A DNA stretch of 64,000 nucleotides. Origin: DASZRZ01 sp963732925. GTDB lineage: Bacteria; Acidobacteriota; Terriglobia; Terriglobales; Acidobacteriaceae. A program made the position numbers and the translations under genes. Shown here one piece after another: positions 15,470 to 24,587 of the stretch. The stretch covers positions 105,848-169,847 of the forward strand of contig CAVTBJ010000001.1 of assembly GCA_963732925.1 (NCBI GenBank). Direction: 5' to 3'. Under the pieces are notes generated by a model, which was not told the origin of the DNA, did no database searches, and saw nothing but the letters and a program-made list of their open reading frames with translations. The first letter of the stretch is position 1. The number at the start of each line of letters is the position of its first letter.

Positions 15470-18011
15470 TTCCACAAATCATGCCAAGCCGAACCCGGCC
15501 AAAACGCCGCTGGTGACTGCCAATACGCCCCCAGTGAAAGGAAAGCTGGTCGGGCAAGACTATGCCACGCCCGATCTGCTGGCGAAGGTCACCGGGCGTT
15601 CGAAATACGCGGAGGACTTCCGGGCAGACGGCATGCTGTTCGCCAAGCTGCTGTTGAGCCCCTATCCACACGCGCGCGTCGTGAACATCGACGCAAAAGA
15701 AGCCCTGGCCATGCCCGGCGTAAGGGGCATGGTCACTATGGACGATCTGCCGGCGCCAGCGGACTTCATCACCGACTTGGGCGTGACCATCAAAGCCAAC
15801 AAGCGTGGGGAGCGCGGTTTGGCCATGGAACCGCTGTATCAGGGCGAACCGATTTTGGCACTGGCGGCGGTGGACGAGCTTGCGGCTGCCAACGCCATCG
15901 AAAAGATCAACATTACTTACGAACCGTTGCCCTTCGTCGTGGACCCCTTCGTCAGCCTGCGCCCCGGCGGTCCCAATGCGCGCACCGACGGCAACACATG
16001 GATGCGGCCGGAAGCCAAACCCGGGGAGCGTCCCGGACCCATGGAAGTGGTCGAGGTCAAGTGGACCGAAGAGGAGTTCAAAGACTACGAACAAGGCAAA
16101 ATGCCCATGGGGAAACCCACGGACGAGTGGACCTACGGCGATCTGGACGTCGGCTTCAAGAATGCGGCCCTGGTGCTGGATGAAACCTTTGTCACGCCCG
16201 ATACCAGCCACCAGACGCTGGAACCGCGCACTGGCATGGCCTATTGGCAAGGCGGCAAGCTGTTCGTACACGTAGGCACTCAGAGCACGATCCAAACGAT
16301 CCCCGCCCTTGCCCGCTGGCTGCACATGAAGGCGGAAGACATTGTCCTGATCAGCGAGTACACCGGCGGTGGCTTCGGCAGCAAGATCACCTCGAATATT
16401 CAGGTCATGATTCCGGCGATTCTGTCCAAGAAGTGCAATGCGCCGGTCATGATGCGAATTTCCCGCGAGGAGGAGCACTACATCGGCAGGGCGCGTCCCA
16501 GCCTCACCGGACGTCTGAAAGTCGGCTTCGCCAAGGACGGCCGCATCACGGCTGTGGACATGTTCGTGGTTTGCGACAATGGTCCGTACGACCAGGTAGG
16601 CGATGCCAACATGTCGGGACGCATCGTCTCCCTGCTGTATCAGCCGCCAGCCATGCGCTGGCGGGGAATCTCGGTCCTGACCAACACCCCTCCACGCGCG
16701 GCCCAGAGTTCCCCGGGCGGGATGCAGGGCATCACCCTGATGGAGCCGATTCTCGCCAAGGCGTCGCGCCAGCTCAAAATCGATCAGGTGGAAATTCACC
16801 ACGTGAATGCTCCTGAAGGCAAGGCTGAGTTCGGTCCTCCGGTGCGGGGCAAGCGGGGCTATCCCACCAGTTGCTTCATGAAAAACGCGCTGGAGAACGG
16901 CGCGGAGTTGTTCCGCTGGAAGGAACGGATTGCCGCCGGTACTCGCCGCAAAGGCACCAAGATTCGCGGCTTGGGCGTTTCCAGCAGCACGTTTGTCGGC
17001 GGCTCCAAAGGTTATGACGGGCTGTTTGTGGTCAAGCCCGATGGCAAAATGTATATCCAGTCAGGCATTGGTAATCTGGGCACAGAGAACTTCAGCGACG
17101 TGCATCGGGTGGCCGCCGAAATGATGGGCGTTCCCTGGGAAAAGGTGGTTCTTACCTGGGGCAACACCAGCAAGAATCTGCCTTGGAGCTGTGCTTCCGG
17201 AGGCAGCCAGACGTCACACGCCATGACCCGCGCCGCCCATGCCGCCGCCACCGATGGCGTTCGTAAGTTGCAGGAGATTGCCGCCAAGAGTCTGGGCGGC
17301 CGTCCCGAGGATTACGAGGTCAGCGGCGAACGCGTGCACCGCAAAGGCGGCGGCGCCGGTATGACGCTGGCCCAGGCGGCGCAGCGGGCCATCGCTATGG
17401 GAGGCCGCTACGACGGACACGAGTTGCCCACTGACATCAATCCTATAACGGTGACGTCGGCGAAGAACCTCGCGGGGCAGGGTCTGATGGGCGTTGCGAG
17501 AGACAATTACCCGCAGGACGGTCAGTGCTTCTCCTTCGTGGCGTCGTTTGCCGAAGTCGAAATCGACGTCGAGACCGGCAGCTACAACATTGTGGACTTT
17601 CTTGCCGTAGCCGATATCGGCACCGTTATCCATCCCAAAGCGGCGGGCGGCCAGATTCTGGGACGCTCCATGCTGGGCATCGGCCATGCTCTCGCCCAGA
17701 AGTGGGTCTACGACCAACACCTGGGCTGGCCTCTGGCCATGCGCTTTTACCAGAACCGGCCGCCCACAATTCTGGATGCGCCCGACCACATGCAGTGGGC
17801 GGCGCTCAATATTCCCGATCCCGAGGGCCCGGTGGGGGCGCGCGGGATTGGAGAGCCTCCCGTCGGCGGAGGCTGTTGCGCGATTCTCAATGCAATCTCC
17901 GACGCCCTGGGGGACGAGATCTTCCGCCGCGCGCCGGTGACTTTGGACGTGATTCTGACGTCGCTCGAAGCCGGGAAACCGGTGACCGAGCCACTGACGG
18001 CTCACATTTAG
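15462..18011 (+). CDS. Molybdopterin-binding large subunit of a xanthine dehydrogenase-family hydroxylase
   Basis: This 849-residue protein starts with the family's a/b hammerhead region (KVTGRSKYAEDF, LLLSPYPHARV, then QGEPILALAAV). The molybdopterin domain has GGGFGSKITSN, and the C-terminus carries GARGIGEPPVGG with the catalytic base Glu798. It is longer than E. coli PaoC (about 730 residues). Part of the extra length is a charged, Pro-rich insertion at about 175-225. Substrate cannot be read from the sequence; aldehydes, purines or N-heterocycles are all possible. No chaperone of the PaoD/XdhC type is encoded nearby. It lies between the Fe-S and FAD subunit genes in one operon. Confidence 0.9.
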   Translation: MPDSTNHAKPNPAKTPLVTANTPPVKGKLVGQDYATPDLLAKVTGRSKYAEDFRADGMLFAKLLLSPYPHARVVNIDAKEALAMPGVRGMVTMDDLPAPADFITDLGVTIKANKRGERGLAMEPLYQGEPILALAAVDELAAANAIEKINITYEPLPFVVDPFVSLRPGGPNARTDGNTWMRPEAKPGERPGPMEVVEVKWTEEEFKDYEQGKMPMGKPTDEWTYGDLDVGFKNAALVLDETFVTPDTSHQTLEPRTGMAYWQGGKLFVHVGTQSTIQTIPALARWLHMKAEDIVLISEYTGGGFGSKITSNIQVMIPAILSKKCNAPVMMRISREEEHYIGRARPSLTGRLKVGFAKDGRITAVDMFVVCDNGPYDQVGDANMSGRIVSLLYQPPAMRWRGISVLTNTPPRAAQSSPGGMQGITLMEPILAKASRQLKIDQVEIHHVNAPEGKAEFGPPVRGKRGYPTSCFMKNALENGAELFRWKERIAAGTRRKGTKIRGLGVSSSTFVGGSKGYDGLFVVKPDGKMYIQSGIGNLGTENFSDVHRVAAEMMGVPWEKVVLTWGNTSKNLPWSCASGGSQTSHAMTRAAHAAATDGVRKLQEIAAKSLGGRPEDYEVSGERVHRKGGGAGMTLAQAAQRAIAMGGRYDGHELPTDINPITVTSAKNLAGQGLMGVARDNYPQDGQCFSFVASFAEVEIDVETGSYNIVDFLAVADIGTVIHPKAAGGQILGRSMLGIGHALAQKWVYDQHLGWPLAMRFYQNRPPTILDAPDHMQWAALNIPDPEGPVGARGIGEPPVGGGCCAILNAISDALGDEIFRRAPVTLDVILTSLEAGKPVTEPLTAHI

Positions 18012-18039
18012 TCCGGTCCAAGAGATCAGGAGAACCAAC

Positions 18040-19044
18040 ATGGCTGTATTTCGTGATGTCATGCCGGCTTTCGAGCTTTTCCAACCGGTTTCTGCCAGCG
18101 ATGCGGTGGCGCTGCTGGCGCAGCATGGTTCGGATGCGTGGGTGCTGGCCGGCGGCCAGGACAGCTTTGACTGGCTGAAAGATCGCATCAAGCGTCCCAA
18201 GGTGGTGGTCGATCTGAGCCAGGCGGGAGATATGCGCGGGGTGCGCGATTTCAATGGCGGACTCGAGATCGGCGCCATGACCACTCTGACCAGCGTGGTC
18301 CAGAATCCACTCGTGCGGCAAAGGTTCCCCATGTTGAGCGAGGCTGCCGGAGAAGTCGCCTCGCCGCAGATTCGCAACCAGGGCACGATTGGCGGCAATC
18401 TTTCCCAGGACACGCGCTGCTGGTACTATCGCAGCGGTTTCCCCTGCTACCGCGCTGGCGGCAATATCTGCTATGCGGATACGCCCACGGCCATCAATCG
18501 CGAGCACGCCATCCTGGGCGCGGACCGCTGCGTGGCCGTCAGTCCCTCCGATACCGCCCCGGTCATGGTTGCGCTGGACGCCAAGATGGTCATCCGAAGC
18601 TCCAAGGGCGAGCGCGTGGTGAATGCCGAGGACTACTTCATCGGCCCGGGAATCGATATTACCCGCATGAATGTGCTGAAGCCGGGCGAGCTTCTTACCG
18701 CCATTCGCATCCCCGCCACCTGGGCCGGCACCGGGTTCTACTTCGAAAAGGTGCGGGACCGGCCGGTGTGGGATTTTCCCCTGGTCAACATTGCAGCCGC
18801 CAAGGTCGTCAACAACGGGAGAATCGAGCGCATCCGCATGGCTCTGAACGGAGTGGCTGCGCATCCCTGGCGCCTGGCTCAAGTGGAGGCGGCTATTGCC
18901 GGCAAGCCCGCCAATGAAGAGACCGCCGAGATGGCTAGCAAGATGGCCATTGAAGGAGCTTTCCCGTTGCGTTACAACGGCTACAAGGTTCCCCTGATGC
19001 GGAACCTGGTGAAACGCGCCATTCGCGGCGTACAGGAGACATAA
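18040..19044 (+). CDS. FAD-binding medium subunit with probable extra [4Fe-4S] cluster (PaoB-like)
   Basis: This 334-residue protein has the FAD-binding fold of CoxM/PaoB subunits: WVLAGGQDSFDWLK, then QIRNQGTIGGNLSQDTRC, and a CO dehydrogenase flavoprotein C-terminal domain. Between them is a loop with Cys127, Cys136, Cys144 and Cys164 (RCWYYRSGFPCYRAGGNIC...RCVAVSPSD). In 4-hydroxybenzoyl-CoA reductase and PaoB, an equivalent loop holds a [4Fe-4S] cluster. The start is supported by AGGAG seven bases upstream. The gene ends one base before the GTG of the cytochrome b gene, indicating tight coupling. Confidence 0.9.
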   Translation: MAVFRDVMPAFELFQPVSASDAVALLAQHGSDAWVLAGGQDSFDWLKDRIKRPKVVVDLSQAGDMRGVRDFNGGLEIGAMTTLTSVVQNPLVRQRFPMLSEAAGEVASPQIRNQGTIGGNLSQDTRCWYYRSGFPCYRAGGNICYADTPTAINREHAILGADRCVAVSPSDTAPVMVALDAKMVIRSSKGERVVNAEDYFIGPGIDITRMNVLKPGELLTAIRIPATWAGTGFYFEKVRDRPVWDFPLVNIAAAKVVNNGRIERIRMALNGVAAHPWRLAQVEAAIAGKPANEETAEMASKMAIEGAFPLRYNGYKVPLMRNLVKRAIRGVQET

Positions 19045-19045
19045 C

Positions 19046-19900
19046 GTGGGACTCATTCAATGGGCAACCAATCCCTGGGGGCAGCAGGTCCCCACCCATA
19101 TCGCATGGGTGCTGATCTGGGTGGCGGCAATCGCCGGCTTGGCCTTCCTGGTCTTCCACGCCGTTTGGGTGGGCTTCTTTGCCAAGCAGGAAGTGTTTGT
19201 CGAGCCCAAGATTTCACCCGCTGTGAAAGCCCGCATCCCCGCGAAAGTGAAGAAGCATTCACTCACCGCGCGCGTGTTTCACTGGATCATGGCCGCGTCC
19301 ATGCTGACGCTCCTGGTCACCGCCTTTCTTCCCAAGGTGGGAGTGGAGTTTCCCTGGGTCACCTGGCACTGGATCGCTGGAATCGTGCTGATCGTCTCCA
19401 TCCTGTTCCACGTCATCCATGCCTCCTTCGTCATGGATTTCTGGTCCATCTGGCCGGACCGGACCGACATCCAGGATGCCAAGAACCGGGCGCTGAGTTA
19501 CATGGGTAAATCAGCTCCCCTGCCGCATAAGTTCGGCAAGTACCCTTTCGAAAACAAGATGTACCACATGGCCGTGATGCTGGCCGGCCTGGCCGCCATC
19601 TTCACTGGCGCCTTCATGCTGTTCCGGGTGCGCACACCATTTCTCACGCGCAACCCCTACATTTTTGGCGACACCACGTGGGGATGGATGTATGTGCTGC
19701 ACGGTCTTGCCGGCGTGGGCTTTATCGCGCTGGTGATGGCGCACATTTATTTCGCGGTGCGGCCGGAGAAGTTCGAGATGACCAAGTCGATGATCTTCGG
19801 CTCCGTCAGTCGCGAGCACTATCTGGAACACCACGATCCGGAACGCTGGGAGGTTGTCGCCGAGCCTTCTTCCAGAGCCAGGGCGGGAGCCGCCGACTAA
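19046..19900 (+). CDS. Cytochrome b-type membrane subunit (formate dehydrogenase gamma-like)
   Basis: This 284-residue membrane protein has about five hydrophobic helices. His-containing helices are typical of di-heme cytochrome b: ARVFHWIMAASMLTLL, VTWHWIAGIVLIVSILFHVIHA, YHMAVMLAGLAAIF and YVLHGLAGVGFIALVMAHIYFA. The pattern matches the FdhI/cytochrome b561 group that passes electrons between a periplasmic enzyme and the quinone pool. It starts at GTG 19046, with AGGAGA in the end of the FAD gene, and directly follows that gene. It probably anchors the exported molybdenum hydroxylase and links it to respiration, which is unusual for this enzyme family. Confidence 0.8.
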   Translation: MGLIQWATNPWGQQVPTHIAWVLIWVAAIAGLAFLVFHAVWVGFFAKQEVFVEPKISPAVKARIPAKVKKHSLTARVFHWIMAASMLTLLVTAFLPKVGVEFPWVTWHWIAGIVLIVSILFHVIHASFVMDFWSIWPDRTDIQDAKNRALSYMGKSAPLPHKFGKYPFENKMYHMAVMLAGLAAIFTGAFMLFRVRTPFLTRNPYIFGDTTWGWMYVLHGLAGVGFIALVMAHIYFAVRPEKFEMTKSMIFGSVSREHYLEHHDPERWEVVAEPSSRARAGAAD

Positions 19901-19926
19901 TTAGGAAACGGCAGTAATCTGACAAC

Positions 19927-20355
19927 ATGCTTCAAGACCTAAGGGACCGCTGCGACATCATTGAAGAGTGCTACGAGTTTATGCTGGCCTATGCCGCGCA
20001 GGGGCTGGCCGCGGATGCCGGCAGCGCTTCCGGAGAGCAGCTGCGCAGCTTGCTGGGACGCGCCGTGGACGCGCTTTCTGGGCTGTCCGCGGCCTACGAA
20101 TCAGCCATAACCCAGGACGGGCTGCAGCCTCCTGGCAAGCACCGCGCCTTTCTTGCGGTGGTGGAGCAGGATTCCCAGTATGCCCTGGCGGCAATGGAAC
20201 TGGTGCTGGCGCAGCCCGCCATCAGTTCCCAACTGGTGGACAATCTCAACGCCTCCATCCATCTTCGCTCGCTGCTGACGGACCTGTTTCTGGTGGACGA
20301 AGTCGCCAAGCTGCACCAGTCCGCCGCGGAGCAGAAAGTCTCTGCCGAGACCTAG
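19927..20355 (+). CDS. Small helical hypothetical protein of the molybdenum hydroxylase operon
   Basis: This 142-residue protein is predicted almost entirely helical: an acidic N-terminus (LQDLRDRCDIIEECYEFMLAYAAQG) and amphipathic segments such as RSLLTDLFLVDEVAKLHQ. It has no signal peptide, membrane helix or recognised domain. It lies 26 bases after the cytochrome b gene and is probably the last gene of the operon. A role as an assembly factor would suit its place, but this is inference only. GC-rich frames on both strands overlap it; this one has the most natural amino-acid composition. Confidence 0.6.
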   Translation: MLQDLRDRCDIIEECYEFMLAYAAQGLAADAGSASGEQLRSLLGRAVDALSGLSAAYESAITQDGLQPPGKHRAFLAVVEQDSQYALAAMELVLAQPAISSQLVDNLNASIHLRSLLTDLFLVDEVAKLHQSAAEQKVSAET

Positions 20356-20407
20356 CGCCGCCCTTCCCATCCCTTCGATAGGCAGCAGGAAGCCCTTCCC
20401 CGCGGCG

Positions 20408-21900
20408 TTATACGTAATCGAACAGCGTCATGAATCCGAAATCCATGTGCAGTTGCTGATGGCAGTGGAAGAGGGTCAGTCCCGGGTTATTGGCTACGAA
20501 GTCAAACGCGACCTCCTGATATCCGCCCACCATCACTACGTCTTTCATCACGCCCGCCGTCGGCTACTCCGGCCAGGTTGGTCAATTCGAAGGTATGGCG
20601 GTGCAAATGAACGGGATGAATGTCGTCGCTGGCGTTCCGCATGTGGATGCGATAGCGGTGGCCCTGCCGCAAATGAAACGTGGCGGCGCCATCTGTCCGC
20701 GCATGGGATAGGCGACGCTCCGTTGATCGTCCAGCGGTTGAAGCCGTCTGAGCGCGGCATTGTCCTTTGCGGAAGATCATTCAAAGGTCTCGTCGGGCGC
20801 CGGCGCGCTAGCGCCGGGCTTAGCAAACTGCGTGTAGTTCCAACGCGAAACGGCGGCGCAACCCATTGCGGCTTGCCTTTCCGTCCGGAGTATTCGACCA
20901 CCATGCCCATGCCGTGATGCGATCGTCATCGCAAGGTATCGCCCAGAATCCACACTCCGGGATGGTTCATCTCCACGATGGCCGAAATACGTTCCGCCGT
21001 GCCCAGCCAGAGTACGGGAACCTTCGCCGGATTGGGGACCGGATTGCCATCCAGCGCAACGACCTGAAACACATGACCGGGCAGGGCGAGGCTGCGAATT
21101 TCCGTCGCGCTTCCATTCAGGACATGGAACAGGACGCGCTCACCCTGCTTCACCCGCATCGGCTCGCCATGCCCCAGCATGCGGCCGTTGATGGTAAAGG
21201 AGCCATATCCCACTTCGTAGCCGTGCGGCATACCCTTGTCTAGCGAAGCTTTCATCGCCGATTCGCCGTCCTCCTGAGAGCGGCTTCACAGGCGTGCCGG
21301 CGCCAGGAAGTCCATGGCCATGTCTCCGCCGCGGCTGAAGGTGGGCTCGAATTCTTTGAGCACCAGAAAAACCTCGCGGTCGTAATCGGCCCGGTTCGCG
21401 CGCGGCTCGATGTACACGGGCCCAACCTGTCCGCTGTACTGGCCGGCGGAAAGGTTGGCTCCCGCCCGGTTGTGGGTGTGATAGAAGCGAAATCCCGCCG
21501 GCTTCGGCATGAAGGAAATTCGCCGCTGGCCGTGCGCAGGGATAAACGGCGTGCCCTCCTCCGCAGCTCCATCTACGTCAACGGGCACCATCTGGCCGTG
21601 CCAATGCAGTTGCTCCGGGGTTGGCGTGTCGTTGATGATGTCAACCGTAACCGGCCGCCCTTCCTTAAAGCGTAGCAGAGGCCCGGGAAACTGGCCGTTG
21701 TAGGTGATGGTGGAGAGGATGTGGTCGGGCGCAATTTCCACGGGACTGGCCGCAAGGCGGATTGTGTAATCGGCCGCGCCCCACGAGCGGGCCGTGCGTT
21801 CGGTCTGTTCCGCAGACGCATTGACTGGAACCGTGGGGATAAGAGTGCTTCCCGCCAGGGTGCCTGCCAGTTTCAAGAGATTACGACGGGATAAGCTCAT
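20408..21900 (-). pseudogene. Tat-exported multicopper oxidase, broken by stops and frameshifts
   Basis: The first 204 codons are intact. They give a Tat signal (LSRRNLLKLAG), then copper motifs LHWHG and YHTHN of a cupredoxin oxidase. An in-frame TGA follows at 21286-21288, and the same frame resumes as KASLDKGMPHGYEVGYG and onward to GVWILGD. Another TGA stands at 20926-20928, beside DDDR visible in a different frame. Beyond GRKGKPQWVAPP the protein jumps among all three frames: RWNYTQFAKPG, DETFE, then DGFNRWTINGAS, then HPVHLHRHTFEL. It ends in the fourth copper motif HCHQQLHMDFG and FDYV before a TAA at 20408-20410. All four copper-ligand regions survive but no single frame connects them. 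Confidence 0.85.
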
Positions 21901-21965
21901 GAGTTCCTCCCTGGTTGTTTGCTTTCGGACGCCGGTCTGCTGGCCGGCGCCTTCTGCTGCCGTCT

Positions 21966-22418
21966 TCAGACTTGTGTGTCTCCATCACCCGTTCTCCGCA
22001 GCGTATCCAGTGAGAGCTTTCCTGGGCCGGTTAACAGCAGGAAGAGCAGGGAACAGAACATGGCGAAATCCGTTCGCGCATCGCTCACCATGAACCAGAA
22101 CCCCTGTGCCGGATTCAATAACTCAGGGATCTTCGTAGTCGCAATCGCGGTGCAAATAATGATGAACAGCGGCACCGCGGCAATTCGGGTGGCGAATCCC
22201 ACCAGTACGAGAATGCCGCAGACGATCTCGAACGCTCCCACGAAATGCGCTACAAATCCCGGATGCGGAAAACCGATCCTGGTAAAGCGGAGCAATCCCA
22301 TGTTCGCGCTGGTGAATTTCAGAATCCCCTGGGTGGCAAAGATCAGACCCACCGCAACCCGGATCAGGAGGATGCTGCCGGGCCCCGAGCGGCGTGCGAT
22401 GAAGCGTCCTGGCTCCAT
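21966..22418 (-). CDS. DoxX family membrane protein
   Basis: This 150-residue protein has four hydrophobic helices in the DoxX layout: RVAVGLIFATQGILKF, VGAFEIVCGILVLVGFATRIAA, a central FIIICTAIAT segment and a final MFCSLLFLLLTG. DoxX-type proteins are inner-membrane components linked to redox stress or to quinone/thiosulfate oxidation in some organisms; the exact role is not predictable here. The ATG at 22418 is chosen because AAGGAG lies five bases upstream; a TTG seven codons earlier lacks this. It lies 65 bases before the ruined multicopper oxidase, possibly in one transcript. Confidence 0.82.
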   Translation of the reverse strand: MEPGRFIARRSGPGSILLIRVAVGLIFATQGILKFTSANMGLLRFTRIGFPHPGFVAHFVGAFEIVCGILVLVGFATRIAAVPLFIIICTAIATTKIPELLNPAQGFWFMVSDARTDFAMFCSLLFLLLTGPGKLSLDTLRRTGDGDTQV

Positions 22419-22554
22419 GAGTGCTCCTTCGATTCTCAACTAATTCTCAAGCGCCGGGACTCGAATCTCCCCGGCTGCGGCGTAAAAATCCCAAGCGTAC
22501 CTGTATCAAGATAAGTTCCTGGGGAACCGCCTGCAAGCGCAGCTTCTCGGAGCG

Positions 22555-24324
22555 TCACGGATGCGGCGGACTGATCTTTGAATTCCTAGAATTCATAGCG
22601 TTCTGGGAATCTGTAGCATGCTGGGAAGGTGAACTTGCACCGTCCCGCGAAGATGCAGGAGCGAAATGTTCGGCAATCTTGCTTTGTGCCTCAGTGGAAG
22701 CGATCACCAGGACGCGGTCGCTCTCCTGCAAGACCGTCGTGGAATCGGGGAGAACAAGGTCGCCTCCGCGAAGGATGGCGACGATCTCCAGTGTGCCATT
22801 GCCGGCGGCGTCGTAGCAGCTTTGCACCGTTTGTCCCGCCAGCTTGTTCCCCGGGTGCAGCACACCTACGTGCAGATGCCGCCGCCCGGGCAGTTGAATG
22901 GGAATTCCCGTGTCGAGCAGCGCCACCAGGTCCAGGTGCCCGAGGTGGACAGCCTGCGAAATCCCTCGGGTACCCAGCAGGCTGAGCGCCAACTGGATGC
23001 TTTCCTGGTAGCGGGCGGGAGATTGCCCCCGTCCCTCGACTTGCGCTTCGTACAAGCTCGTGTACTTCAAGTGTGCCGAGAGCCGGCTCTGGATCAGGTA
23101 GCCCAACAACACCACGAATGCCGCTGGAGGCAGCAGCCGGTATTCGCCCGTCATTTCCGTAACCATCATCAGCGAGGCAATGGGGACGCGGGCGGCGGCG
23201 CCGAACGTTCCGGCCATTCCCAAAACCACAAACATATCCGAGGGGAGGTGAGACACAGAGGCAAACAAGCCCCCGACCATAGCTCCAACAAACAGGGTGG
23301 GTGCAAAGACTCCGCCTGAGCCTCCCGAGGAGACCGTAAAGGTGAAAGCGAGGATCTTGGCGAATAAAAGAATGATAAGTAAGTGCAGCACCATCTTGCC
23401 GTCGATGGCTTGTTGAATCCAGCCGTATCCCCCTCCAAGAACCTGGGGAAACCAGACTGCCATAATGCCCAGGCCGAGCCCGCCGATGGCAGGATTCAGG
23501 GCGCGCGAAAAGGGAAGCGCACGAAAGAGATCCCGGATGCGATAGAACGCGACGGGCAAGATGGTTGCCACCAGTCCAGCGGCGGCTCCAAGAACGCCCA
23601 GCCAGGCATAGTCGAGTGCGGCCAAGGGGCGCTGGTTGAGCTTGAAATAGAACAGGGGACCCCAGCCTACGAAGAAACCGTTGGTGGCATAGGCCGTGAT
23701 CGCAGCCAGCATAGTGTAGAGAAGCGCACTGGACTCGAATTCAACGCTGCCGTAAAGCACTTCGGTCGCAAAAAAGGCAGCTCCGATGGGGGAACGAAAA
23801 ACAGCGGAGAGGCCGGCTGCCATCCCCACTAAAGCCAGAATCCGGCGTTGCTCCTCAGGGCGATGTCCCACGGTGGCGTAGGTTGAACCGATGCCCGCGC
23901 CGATCAGCGCGATGGGCCCTTCGCGGCCGGCAGCTCCGCCTGATCCGATGGTGATTGCCGAGGCGACCAGCTTCAGCGGGGCGACCCGCGCCCGAATGAA
24001 TCCTCCGGTGCGATGAAATGCCTTTACCACCGTGTCCGTGCCGTGGCCCTCGGCTTCGGGCGCGAAATGATAGACCAGCAGTCCGGAAAGCAGCCCGCCC
24101 AGCGTTGTTGAGATCGGTATGAGCCAGAGGCCGTGCGGACCGATAACCTGCCGCAGGATACCTCCTTCTTCTGGCAGTCCCGGCGGATGGTAGCCGGCCA
24201 GGAGAATCAGGAAGAGGTACTGGCAGCCTCGCAGCACCCACATGAAAACCTGGGCGGTCAGCGCACCCACAATTCCCAGGAGGACCGATTCGACGAGCAG
24301 GCGCGGTTCGCTTTCTTTCAGCAT
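22555..24324 (-). CDS. ClC-family chloride channel/antiporter with C-terminal TrkA-C (RCK) domain
   Basis: This 589-residue protein has about ten membrane helices with ClC signatures. The G(K/R)EGP motif is present as GGAAGREGPIALIG, including the gating glutamate. SSGGSGGVFAPTLFVGA matches the GxFxP ion-pathway motif. The first anion-site motif GSGIP is replaced by a GHGTDTVV stretch, as in a prokaryotic subfamily. Residues about 480-570 form a cytoplasmic TrkA-C-like regulatory domain (VGVLHPGNKLAGQTV, IVAILRGGDLVLPDSTTVLQESDRVLVIAS), instead of CBS domains. The start at 24324 is set by GGAGG five bases upstream. A motif shared with the TonB receptor upstream region lies about 148 bases before it. 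Confidence 0.88.
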   Translation of the reverse strand: MLKESEPRLLVESVLLGIVGALTAQVFMWVLRGCQYLFLILLAGYHPPGLPEEGGILRQVIGPHGLWLIPISTTLGGLLSGLLVYHFAPEAEGHGTDTVVKAFHRTGGFIRARVAPLKLVASAITIGSGGAAGREGPIALIGAGIGSTYATVGHRPEEQRRILALVGMAAGLSAVFRSPIGAAFFATEVLYGSVEFESSALLYTMLAAITAYATNGFFVGWGPLFYFKLNQRPLAALDYAWLGVLGAAAGLVATILPVAFYRIRDLFRALPFSRALNPAIGGLGLGIMAVWFPQVLGGGYGWIQQAIDGKMVLHLLIILLFAKILAFTFTVSSGGSGGVFAPTLFVGAMVGGLFASVSHLPSDMFVVLGMAGTFGAAARVPIASLMMVTEMTGEYRLLPPAAFVVLLGYLIQSRLSAHLKYTSLYEAQVEGRGQSPARYQESIQLALSLLGTRGISQAVHLGHLDLVALLDTGIPIQLPGRRHLHVGVLHPGNKLAGQTVQSCYDAAGNGTLEIVAILRGGDLVLPDSTTVLQESDRVLVIASTEAQSKIAEHFAPASSRDGASSPSQHATDSQNAMNSRNSKISPPHP

Positions 24325-24471
24325 TCCGGCCTCCAGGCGACAGGCGGGCGCGCCAGGGCGCACGGAATGGCGTCTGGTTGGGATTGGGCCGCGGCAGGAG
24401 CTTTTGGAATAACCAGTTCCACTCCTTCTTACGATGGACTTGAGCGCTCTCCCGTTTTCTTACATGCCCGG

Positions 24472-24494
24472 GAAGGGAACATGCGCCAGTTTAT
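24472..24494. repeat. Upstream motif shared with the TonB receptor gene (copy 1)
   Basis: GAAGGGAACATGCGCCAGTT and the bases after it match the sequence at 27648-27670 at about 20 of 23 positions. Each copy lies about 145-148 bases upstream of a minus-strand start codon (ClC here, TonB receptor there). It may be a common regulatory element or the trace of a duplication. Confidence 0.4.
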
Positions 24495-24587
24495 TCCTCC
24501 TGGACCACAGAAGGAGCTGGTTCTAATGAATTGCACGAATCGGAGTGCCGGATGGACCCGAGGAGGTGACCACGGGCGCACTCCGAA

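Noticed and set aside
15261..18413. Long minus-strand frames over the molybdenum hydroxylase genes
   Set aside because: The plus-strand genes carry all conserved Fe-S, Mo and FAD motifs; the antisense frames have no recognisable features.
20447..21243. Plus-strand frames over the broken multicopper oxidase
   Set aside because: The minus strand yields all four copper motifs in order; the plus-strand frames have no domain and exist because the area is GC-rich.
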